Shown here: positions 1-5,227 of the stretch, in pieces
Position numbering within the stretch: the first letter of the stretch is position 1
Layout: each line of letters starts with the position of its first letter
Source: Salinirussus sp.
GTDB taxonomy: Archaea; Halobacteriota; Halobacteria; Halobacteriales; Haloarculaceae
Direction: 5' to 3'
NCBI GenBank assembly: GCA_028275005.1
Contig: JAQCNN010000266.1
Span: 1-9,074, forward strand
DNA: 9,074 nt
The notes under the pieces: generated by a model
What the model saw: the letters and a program-made list of their open reading frames with translations, nothing else
Told to the model about the DNA's origin: nothing
Databases searched by the model: none
Position numbers and translations under genes: made by a program

Positions 1-359
1 ACCACCCGTTCGGAGGTCTCCTCGATCACCTCCAGTCCGACGAGACCCTGGGTGGCCTCCCGGATGACCCGTCGCTGGGCGGCCGTGATGCGTGTGGTCT
101 CCAGTCTGATGACGTCGAACCCGCTGACGTACATCGTCATTACGGCACGCGTGAGCTCGTATTTGTCCTCCAAGCCGGTGATGTCGAGAGTGCCCTCTGT
201 GCGTTCCTCCTCCCGGCGCGGGGAGAGCAACAGGAGGTCCTCCTCGGAGTGAAACTCCACGACACTGCCGGCCTCGACGTCGTTGTCCGTCGCCCAGTCC
301 TTCGGCAGGGAGACGGTGTACGTCGACCCACCTGTGACCTGCACCTTGCGTGTCTCCAT
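1..359 (-). CDS. AbrB/SpoVT-domain protein, probably AbrB-PhoU type regulator (N-terminal part, runs off window)
   Basis: The visible 119 codons begin METRKVQVTGGSTYTVSLPK, a classic SpoVT/AbrB swapped-hairpin DNA-binding domain (about residues 1-48, with the TYTVSLPKDWA core and the 'VEAGSVVEF' strand). A helical region follows (about 55-119, including ITGLEDKYELTRAVMTMYVSG and ITAAQRRVIREATQG). In haloarchaea this layout is typical of proteins with an AbrB-like head followed by a PhoU domain; I recognise that pattern, but the PhoU part lies mostly outside the window, so that half is inference. Such proteins are thought to act as phosphate-linked transcription regulators. The ATG at 357-359 is chosen because a TATA element sits about 28 bases upstream, fitting a leaderless transcript. 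It is divergent from phoU at 700, which supports a phosphate context. Confidence 0.85.
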   Translation of the reverse strand, partial: METRKVQVTGGSTYTVSLPKDWATDNDVEAGSVVEFHSEEDLLLLSPRREEERTEGTLDITGLEDKYELTRAVMTMYVSGFDVIRLETTRITAAQRRVIREATQGLVGLEVIEETSERV

Positions 360-380
360 ACACCACTGTTCAGCCCAGGG

Positions 381-392
381 GGATAATAAAGT
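381..392 (-). promoter_or_regulatory. TATA-type promoter of the AbrB-like gene
   Basis: On the minus strand the sequence reads CTTTATTATCC, centred about 28 bases before the ATG at 359. That is the spacing expected when an archaeal transcript starts at or next to the start codon, so this gene is probably leaderless. Confidence 0.65.
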
Positions 393-402
393 TAGGCAAA
401 TC

Positions 403-410
403 TATATATA
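403..410. promoter_or_regulatory. Orphan TATA-like element TATATATA
   Basis: An eight-base TATATATA stands in a short AT-rich patch between the divergent genes. It is nearly symmetric, so direction cannot be told. Rightward, it would place a start near 433, with no gene directly behind it. It could equally be an alternative promoter for the AbrB-like gene. Confidence 0.35.
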
Positions 411-576
411 CGAGTTAGAGAAGACGTATTTACGACGGTCGGGACACCACAGCAGGGCGGAGACGGGGCACGCTGGCGGCTCCAGAGCAACAGAGCGCCG
501 GTGGCGACCCCTCGTCGAGCCTCGGTTTCCGGGTGCCGGGCCTCTCCGGTTCGGGCAGGGCGACGGCGACGGGCCA

Positions 577-586
577 CCTATATAGG
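577..586. promoter_or_regulatory. Palindromic TATA-like element CCTATATAGG
   Basis: This perfect 10-base palindrome is in an otherwise very GC-rich stretch. If used rightward it would start a transcript near 607-612, giving phoU an untranslated leader of about 90 bases that contains the hairpin at 638-656. It might instead serve a leftward transcript or act as a protein-binding site. phoU also has a closer candidate promoter, so its role is open. Confidence 0.4.
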
Positions 587-637
587 GGAGGACCAGCCGT
601 GACGGACTGTGCTGTGGTGGTGACCCAGGCCGGGCCC

Positions 638-656
638 GGTGTCGGCGGCCGACACC
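638..656. repeat. Perfect inverted repeat, 8-base arms, 3-base loop
   Basis: GGTGTCGG and CCGACACC flank CGG. It lies 44 bases before the phoU ATG at 700. It could be an operator or, in a long-leader transcript starting after the TATA at 577-586, an RNA hairpin in the phoU leader. GC-rich DNA makes such repeats by chance fairly often. Confidence 0.4.
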
Positions 657-663
657 CGTCATA

Positions 664-677
664 CGAACCGTTATGTG
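664..677 (+). promoter_or_regulatory. Likely phoU promoter (BRE plus TATA-like box)
   Basis: CGAACCGTTATGTG combines a BRE-like CGAAC with a TTATGT box centred about 26 bases before the ATG at 700. This matches the usual haloarchaeal leaderless spacing. It supports the start at 700 over the in-frame ATG at 673, which lies inside this element. Confidence 0.5.
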
Positions 678-699
678 CTGTCAGCAGGAAGCCGTGTCC

Positions 700-1374
700 A
701 TGCCACGGCAGGAGTACCAGGAGCGCCTCGCTGGCCTGCGCGAGGACGTCCTCTACATGAGTGAGGTCGTTCTCGAGCGTCTGCGGCTGGGGTTGGACGC
801 GCTCCAGAGCAAGGAGGAGGAGCTCGCCTGGGCAGTCATCGAGGGCGACGACGAGGTCAACGAACTGTACCTGGAGCTCGAGGGGGAGTGTATCGACCTG
901 CTCGCGCTCCAGCAGCCCGTCGCCGGCGACCTGCGGTTCATCGCCGCCTCCTTCAAGATCATCACCGACCTCGAGCGGGTCGCCGACCTCGCGACGAACC
1001 TCGGCGACTACACCCTGGAGGCCGAACAGGACGTCTACCCGGACGTCGACGTCCAGGAGATCGGCGAGGACGTCACCCGAATGGTCGAGCGGGCGATGGT
1101 AGCCTACGCCGACGAGGAGGTCGAGGCCTGCTACCGGATCGCCGACGACGACGACCGGGTCGACGAGCTCTGTGAGCGCGCCTCCGAGACGGTCGCCCGC
1201 AACCTCATCGAGCAGGAGGATATCGACAGCGACAGCGAGGTCGAGCAGTTGATGCAGGACGTCCACCGGCTCCTGTTGACGATCCGTGACCTCGAGCGGG
1301 TCGGCGACCACGCTGTCAACATCGCCGCGCGCACGCTCTACATGGCCGAAAACGACGCCGACCTGCTCTACTGA
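700..1374 (+). CDS. phoU: Phosphate signalling protein PhoU
   Basis: This 224-residue protein has the length and architecture of PhoU: two three-helix bundles, each with the family's conserved acidic motif, DLERVAD at about 90-96 and DLERVGDHAVNIA at about 197-209. In the family these helices bind metal clusters, and PhoU links the Pst phosphate transporter to control of phosphate genes in the cytoplasm. The start MPRQEYQERL at 700 is preferred over the in-frame ATG at 673 because PhoU proteins begin this way and because of the promoter element at 664-677. No pst genes are visible, but the divergent AbrB-like gene is probably also phosphate linked. It converges on radB with only 4 bases between the stop codons. 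The family call is firm; the exact regulatory partner is inference. Confidence 0.93.
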   Translation: MPRQEYQERLAGLREDVLYMSEVVLERLRLGLDALQSKEEELAWAVIEGDDEVNELYLELEGECIDLLALQQPVAGDLRFIAASFKIITDLERVADLATNLGDYTLEAEQDVYPDVDVQEIGEDVTRMVERAMVAYADEEVEACYRIADDDDRVDELCERASETVARNLIEQEDIDSDSEVEQLMQDVHRLLLTIRDLERVGDHAVNIAARTLYMAENDADLLY

Positions 1375-1378
1375 GCGG

Positions 1379-2074
1379 TTACGGCCGCTCGGCATCGGCG
1401 AGCCCCGTGCCCGTGATCTTGAATCCCGCCTTTGCGCCGGCCTCGCGGCTCCGGTGTTTCTCCAGGGTCGCCCGCCGGTTCCCCCCGCGAAAGCGGTCGA
1501 GCCGGAGGATGACCGCCGACCAGTGGTCCAGGGTGTGCCCGCCGAGCGCGCGTGCGGCGTCGGACTCGGGGTCGGTGAACACCTGGTTCGTGAGGGCAAC
1601 GGCGAGGTCGTGTCGCCGGGCGAGTGAGAGCAGGTGGGTGACCTGTCGGGCGACCGCCCGCAGGGCCTCCCCCTCGGCCTGTTCGGTCCGTTCCAGCCGG
1701 TAGAACCCGGTTGCGCTGTCGAGCACCACGAGGTCGACCTTGCCGGCGACGTCGGCGGCATCCTGCACGGCCTCGCTCTGCTGGTCGAAGGACAGCGCCT
1801 CGCTGATGATCAGCCGGCCCGCGAGGTCGTCGACAGTCTGGTCCGGGCCGGCGTGGGCCGCGGCGAGTTGCTCCATCCGGTCGGCCGACACCCCCTCGGT
1901 GTCGATGAAGAGTGTCGAGCTGCCGGCGCGTGCGGCCTCCATGGCCGCCGAGAGCACGACGTTCGTCTTGCCGGCGGCCGGCGGGCCGTACACCTGTGTG
2001 ACGGCGCCACGCTCGAACCCCCCGCCAAGGAGGTCGTCGATTGGACCGCAGCCGGTCGGGATGGGTTCTGTCAC
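1379..2074 (-). CDS. radB: DNA repair and recombination protein RadB
   Basis: This 231-residue RecA-fold ATPase lacks the N-terminal helix-hairpin-helix domain of RadA, as is normal for the archaeal paralogue RadB. It starts MTEPIPTGCGPIDDLLGGGF, has Walker A GPPAAGKT (30-37), the IDTEG strand (57-61), Walker B LVVLD (115-119), a TNQV segment (162-165) and the RadB-typical GGHTLDHWS (178-186). RadB assists the RadA recombinase in homologous recombination. The GTG at 2074 is chosen over the GTG at 2092 because the protein then begins at the family's conserved MTE-IPTGC, and a TTTTAC box lies about 28 bases upstream. It converges on phoU (4-base gap) and diverges from a RuvC-like gene, a suggestive recombination pairing. 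Confidence 0.95.
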   Translation of the reverse strand: MTEPIPTGCGPIDDLLGGGFERGAVTQVYGPPAAGKTNVVLSAAMEAARAGSSTLFIDTEGVSADRMEQLAAAHAGPDQTVDDLAGRLIISEALSFDQQSEAVQDAADVAGKVDLVVLDSATGFYRLERTEQAEGEALRAVARQVTHLLSLARRHDLAVALTNQVFTDPESDAARALGGHTLDHWSAVILRLDRFRGGNRRATLEKHRSREAGAKAGFKITGTGLADAERP

Positions 2075-2096
2075 ACCCCGTGATTGGGCCACCTTC

Positions 2097-2108
2097 GGGT
2101 AAAAGGCC
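2097..2108 (-). promoter_or_regulatory. radB promoter
   Basis: The minus strand reads GGCCTTTTACCC, with the TTTTA core about 28 bases before the GTG at 2074. This fits a leaderless transcript and helps choose that start. Confidence 0.6.
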
Positions 2109-2183
2109 CCGTCTCACCGGCCCGCTCCGGACGGGCCAGTACGGGGCGACACGACCCCGACAGCGGCGGCCGGCGCCGCATCC

Positions 2184-2190
2184 GCTAAGT
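2184..2190 (+). promoter_or_regulatory. Weak TATA-like box of the RuvC-like gene
   Basis: GCTAAGT lies about 26 bases before the GTG at 2213, in an otherwise GC-rich stretch. The box is weak but correctly spaced for a leaderless start. Confidence 0.4.
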
Positions 2191-2212
2191 GTGGGGCTCG
2201 CCTACACCGGCC

Positions 2213-2962
2213 GTGATCGTCGTCGCGACGGCGGACTTCGAGCTCTACCACGAGGTGGTGACCGCGCTCCGGGAGCGGGGCGTGGCGTTCACGACCGTCG
2301 AACCCGGCGACGACCTGCCCGAGCGGGCAACGGTGCTGGTTCGTGGCACCGACGACGAGAGGACGGCCCCGGAGACGGGTGACGTGGCGGTCGTCGAGGC
2401 CGAGCCCGGGGACCCCCGGGCGGCCGTCGATGCCGTCGCGGCCACACTCCGTGACGGTGAGGGCCGGACGGTCGTAGGGGTCGACCCGGGTGAGCGTCCC
2501 GGGATTGCGGTGTTAGAGGGTGACACTGTCACCGCCGCCTTCCAGGTGCCCGCACAGCGGGTTGCCGAGGTCGTCCGTGGGGAGGTGGCCGACGCCACGA
2601 GCCCGCTCGTGCGCGTCGGCGACGGCGCGCGGCTGGTGGGTGCACGGCTGCTCGACGACCTGCCCGAGGTGGCCGTCGAGCTGGTCGACGAGTCCGGGAC
2701 GACGCCCTATCTCGGGACCGGTGCCCGCGGGATGGGGGACGTACTCGCGGCGGTCAATATCGCCCGCCGCGAGGGTGAACGCGTCGATGGCCGCGAGGTC
2801 GAGCCGACGGCAGGCGAGCTCACGCGGATCCAGGACCGCTCCCGGGAGCAGAGCGAGACCAACCGCGCGATCGACGCCGACCTCGCCCGGCGGGTGGCGG
2901 CCGGCGACCTCTCCATCGAGGAGGCCCTCGCCGAACACGCCGACGACACCGACGCCGCCTGA
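2213..2962 (+). CDS. RuvC/YqgF-like RNase H-fold protein, uncharacterised
   Basis: This 249-residue acidic protein is a conserved haloarchaeal type with no function known to me. Residues 1-80 form a small alpha/beta head (MIVVATADFELYHEVVTALR). From about 86 it carries VVGVDPGERPGIAV, which closely resembles the first strand of RuvC/YqgF nucleases (a GIDPG motif with catalytic Asp, here D91). A strand VELVDES (about 155-161, D159/E160) and the helix GMGDVLAAVNIARR (D176) sit where the other acidic residues of an RNase H-like site are expected. The last 50 residues are helical and charged. The GTG at 2213 (MIVVAT) is preferred over the GTG at 2189 because of the upstream box and the hydrophobic first strand. 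It is divergent from radB, hinting at a role in DNA recombination or repair. Nuclease activity is inference. Confidence 0.75.
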   Translation: MIVVATADFELYHEVVTALRERGVAFTTVEPGDDLPERATVLVRGTDDERTAPETGDVAVVEAEPGDPRAAVDAVAATLRDGEGRTVVGVDPGERPGIAVLEGDTVTAAFQVPAQRVAEVVRGEVADATSPLVRVGDGARLVGARLLDDLPEVAVELVDESGTTPYLGTGARGMGDVLAAVNIARREGERVDGREVEPTAGELTRIQDRSREQSETNRAIDADLARRVAAGDLSIEEALAEHADDTDAA

Positions 2963-2967
2963 GCGGC

Positions 2968-4599
2968 TCAGCCACCCCCCAGTCGCTCTGGCAGGACGTA
3001 CCGGCCGCCCTCGCGGGGGAACTCGAGGGTCTCGACGACCGCGTCGACGTTCAGCGGCCCGTAGATGTGCGCGAAGCCACCGTTGGCGCTCTCCTCGTAC
3101 CGGATCTCGGGGGTGACCTCGGCGGGGTCGATGACCAGCAGTCGAGGGTCCGCGGCGTCGGGGTAGTTGTACTGGGCGACCCCGACGACCTGGCTCGGTG
3201 TCGAGCAGTGGATGAACCCCTCCTCGGACAGGGACGGCGGGCAGTACTCCCCGTTGGCCGCGTCACTCCGGTACTCGTTACCCTCGACGATGTGGACCAG
3301 CCGGTCAGCGTGTCCACCCCTGACCGTGGCCTCGGCGCGGCGGAGCACGTCCCGGACCGGCAGGCCGGTCTCCCGCGCGACCGCCAGGGCGTCGTCGTAC
3401 TCCGCGCTGACGTCGAAGACCGCCCCGGCGTCGGTCGCGTCGGCTCCGCCGCTGTCGCGACCTCCGGCGCGTGCCAGCTTGACACCGACCTCGAGACGGT
3501 CCCCGTCCACCGCGACGGTCGCGGTGACGAGTTCGCGGTCGGCGACGAACCGGTGGCCCGTCCCGTGTTCGCGCACACCGAGGGTCCCGGTCTCCTCGGC
3601 CAGTCGGCGTGCGACCCGCTCCGCATCCTCGGGTTTGACGACGACCTTCACCAGGTGACCCGGCCGCGCTTTCTTCATCGTGAGCGGGACGACCGAGACG
3701 TCCCGGGCGCCGGCCTCGACGAGCGTCTCCTGGAGCCCGCCGAGCACCTCCGGGGAGGCGTCGTCGAGGTTCGTCTCCAGGACCGTGATAGCGTCCCGGC
3801 GGAGCCGCTCCGTCTCGCCGACCACCGCCCGGAGGACGTTCGGCCGGTCGGGAAAGTCGTAACCGCCCGCGCCGTAGCCGGAGGTCCCGACCCGTAGCGA
3901 CGGCAGTGAGTCGACCCCCGCGGCGAGTTCGGCGAGGATTGCCGCCCCGGTCGGCGTGAGCAGCTCCGCCTCCACGGGTCCGCCCTGGAGCGACCACGCG
4001 GCGCCCTCGGCGAGTTCGACGACCGCTGGCACCGGGACCGGGTAGCTGCCGTGGCTCGTCGAGACCTCGCCGCCGCCGGTAGCCAGTGGTGTCGTCACCG
4101 CCCGGTCGACACCCAGGTCCGCGGCCAGTAGTGAGACCCCGACGATGTCCGCGATAGCGTCGTCGGCTCCGACCTCGTGGAAGTGTGTCCCCTCGAGGTC
4201 GGTCCCGTGGACCGCCGCCTCCGCCTCGCCGAGTCGTTCGAATATCGCCAGCGCCCGGCCCTCGACGGCCGGCGGCAGGCCCAGCCCCTCGACGACCTCG
4301 ACCACCTCCGGGTACGTGCGTGTCGGGCCGTGCCCCTCCGCGTGTGTGTGGTCGTGGTCGTGACTGTGCCCGTGGTCGTCACCCGCCTCCTGACCCTCGT
4401 CGTCGGCCTCGTCGGTCAGCAACACGTCGACGGCGGTGGCGCCGATACCGGCTTTCGTTACCTCGCGGGGCCGGTAGCGGACGTCGAGGGCGTCCTCGAC
4501 GGGGGCCAGCGCGTCCGGGTCGGCCCCGGCGGCGAGCAGCGAGCCGAGGAGCATGTCCCCGCTGGCACCCATCCGGCCGTCGAAGGCGAGCGTTCGCAT
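2968..4599 (-). CDS. larC: LarC nickel-insertion protein fused to a C-terminal DUF952 domain
   Basis: This 543-residue protein joins two recognisable parts. Residues 1 to about 430 match LarC (old DUF111), the CTP-dependent enzyme that inserts nickel into the pyridinium thiocarboxylate cofactor of lactate racemase-type enzymes. Visible marks are FDGRMGASGDMLLG (6-19), THFHEVGADDAIADIVG (138-154), LATGGGEVSTSHGSYPVP (172-189), LLTPTGAAIL (213-222) and ETNLDDASPEV (275-285). A metal-binding-like loop at 74-90 has seven His. Both LarC halves are in one frame, unlike the lactobacillal larC1/larC2 frameshift arrangement. Residues about 434-540 are a DUF952 domain (LVHIVEG, EEGFIHCSTPSQV, FAHIYGPLNVDAVV), usually a small separate protein of unknown role. 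The ATG at 4599 gives the family start MRTLAFDG, against an upstream in-frame start at 4626. No larA, larB or larE is in view. Confidence 0.9.
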   Translation of the reverse strand: MRTLAFDGRMGASGDMLLGSLLAAGADPDALAPVEDALDVRYRPREVTKAGIGATAVDVLLTDEADDEGQEAGDDHGHSHDHDHTHAEGHGPTRTYPEVVEVVEGLGLPPAVEGRALAIFERLGEAEAAVHGTDLEGTHFHEVGADDAIADIVGVSLLAADLGVDRAVTTPLATGGGEVSTSHGSYPVPVPAVVELAEGAAWSLQGGPVEAELLTPTGAAILAELAAGVDSLPSLRVGTSGYGAGGYDFPDRPNVLRAVVGETERLRRDAITVLETNLDDASPEVLGGLQETLVEAGARDVSVVPLTMKKARPGHLVKVVVKPEDAERVARRLAEETGTLGVREHGTGHRFVADRELVTATVAVDGDRLEVGVKLARAGGRDSGGADATDAGAVFDVSAEYDDALAVARETGLPVRDVLRRAEATVRGGHADRLVHIVEGNEYRSDAANGEYCPPSLSEEGFIHCSTPSQVVGVAQYNYPDAADPRLLVIDPAEVTPEIRYEESANGGFAHIYGPLNVDAVVETLEFPREGGRYVLPERLGGG

Positions 4600-4620
4600 G
4601 GTCGCCCCGAGGGGAGGCCG

Positions 4621-4631
4621 GGACAAGAGCC
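4621..4631 (-). promoter_or_regulatory. Possible larC promoter
   Basis: The minus strand reads GGCTCTTGTCC, with the TCTTGT core about 27 bases before the ATG at 4599. It is a weak TATA element but spaced for a leaderless start. Read-through from the upstream stress-protein gene, whose stop is 43 bases away, is an alternative. Confidence 0.35.
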
Positions 4632-4642
4632 TTGCCGGCCGG

Positions 4643-5101
4643 TTAGCCCCGGCGCACGAGATGGAGGTCGTAGGGGGCCTCGGTGTCGACCGAGCCGAAG
4701 GGGGTCGTCATCCGGTCGCCGTCGGCGGCGCCGTCGCCCGCACCCTCCCCGTCCCCGGGGGTTCCGGTGCCGACGAAGACGACGCTGGCGTCGACATCGA
4801 CGGCGGTCTGGCGGACCTGGCCGGAGATGCCGTCGCCCGGGGACTCGGCGCCCGGCTCGCTGAACTGTCGCTCGGCGTCGTCGGTGGCCTCCTCGATCTT
4901 GCGCTTGAGGTCCGCGCTCGCGGCTTCGACGGCAAAGTTCTCGTCGGGTTCGACCCACCGGCGCCGCTGGGCGTAGGTATCACCGGTCGGGACAAAGCTG
5001 ACCGCGACCACCGACTCGCCGAGCGCGGCGCCGTGTTCGACCGCCCGGGCGAGCGCCGCCTCGGAACTCGCGGAGCCATCGTACGGCACTAAAAAGACCA
5101 T
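4643..5101 (-). CDS. Universal stress protein (UspA)-like protein with Gly/Asp-rich loop
   Basis: This 152-residue soluble protein begins MVFLVPYDGSASSEAALARA, the first strand and helix of the Usp fold with its conserved Asp. A second strand VVAVSFVPTG (31-40) and a charged helix (about 55-82) follow, then the late strand ASVVFVGTGT (105-114). In ATP-binding Usp proteins that strand leads into a compact G-x-x-G-(9x)-G-S loop. Here the loop is stretched by PGDGEGAGDGAADGDR before FGSV (135-138), so nucleotide binding is uncertain. Usp proteins act in stress responses in the cytoplasm, often as dimers. The ATG at 5101 is chosen because a TGATAACC box lies about 26 bases upstream; frames reaching further upstream run through the promoter. 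It may be co-transcribed with larC downstream and is divergent from cdc48. Confidence 0.8.
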   Translation of the reverse strand: MVFLVPYDGSASSEAALARAVEHGAALGESVVAVSFVPTGDTYAQRRRWVEPDENFAVEAASADLKRKIEEATDDAERQFSEPGAESPGDGISGQVRQTAVDVDASVVFVGTGTPGDGEGAGDGAADGDRMTTPFGSVDTEAPYDLHLVRRG

Positions 5102-5122
5102 ACCACGCTGTTGCGCCGACAG

Positions 5123-5140
5123 GGTTATCAATCTGTTCGA
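5123..5140 (-). promoter_or_regulatory. Promoter of the Usp-like gene
   Basis: The minus strand reads TCGAACAGATTGATAACC. It has a BRE-like CGAACA followed by a TGATAA box about 26 bases before the ATG at 5101, the leaderless spacing. Confidence 0.55.
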
Positions 5141-5182
5141 CCGGCCGGTTCTGGTCCCCCTCGGCCCCGCCGGTAACAAAAG

Positions 5183-5192
5183 GCATATTTCC
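5183..5192 (+). promoter_or_regulatory. cdc48 promoter TATA box
   Basis: GCATATTTCC, centred near 5187, stands in the divergent region shared with the Usp-like gene. It would start transcription near 5213-5217, giving cdc48 a short leader of about 10-15 bases before the ATG at 5228. It lies too close to the alternative GTG at 5207 for that to be the start. Confidence 0.5.
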
Positions 5193-5227
5193 CGCCAGGG
5201 CCGACTGTGAACACATCCCAGAGACCA

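Larger units (their letters stand above)
360..699. other. 340-base divergent intergenic region between the AbrB-like gene and phoU
   Basis: No convincing coding sequence is seen here on either strand; the open frames present are shadows or overlap the flanking genes in the wrong frame. It holds the AbrB-gene promoter near 387, two further strong TATA-like elements (403-410 and 577-586), a perfect inverted repeat (638-656) and a promoter-like element just before phoU. This is long for haloarchaea with leaderless genes, so it may carry extra regulation or a small RNA. Confidence 0.6.

Noticed and set aside
673..699. Start of phoU at the ATG at 673
   Set aside because: This ATG lies inside the promoter-like TTATGT box and would add CCQQEAVS, which is atypical; the ATG at 700 matches PhoU N-termini.
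599..760. A Cys-containing short plus-strand frame from the GTG at 599
   Set aside because: It overlaps phoU in another frame, its start is only about 17 bases after the TATA at 577-586, and its sequence turns into Arg/Ser-rich shadow translation.
430..1761. A long open frame of 443 codons on the minus strand across phoU and the end of radB
   Set aside because: It is antisense to the clear phoU gene, out of frame with radB, and its Arg/Pro/Ser-rich start and lack of motifs are typical of GC-rich shadow frames.
1634..2083. 149-codon plus-strand frame
   Set aside because: Fully antisense to radB, whose RecA-fold motifs are unmistakable.
3067..3897. 276-codon plus-strand frame
   Set aside because: Antisense shadow of the LarC-DUF952 gene, with no motif and no promoter.
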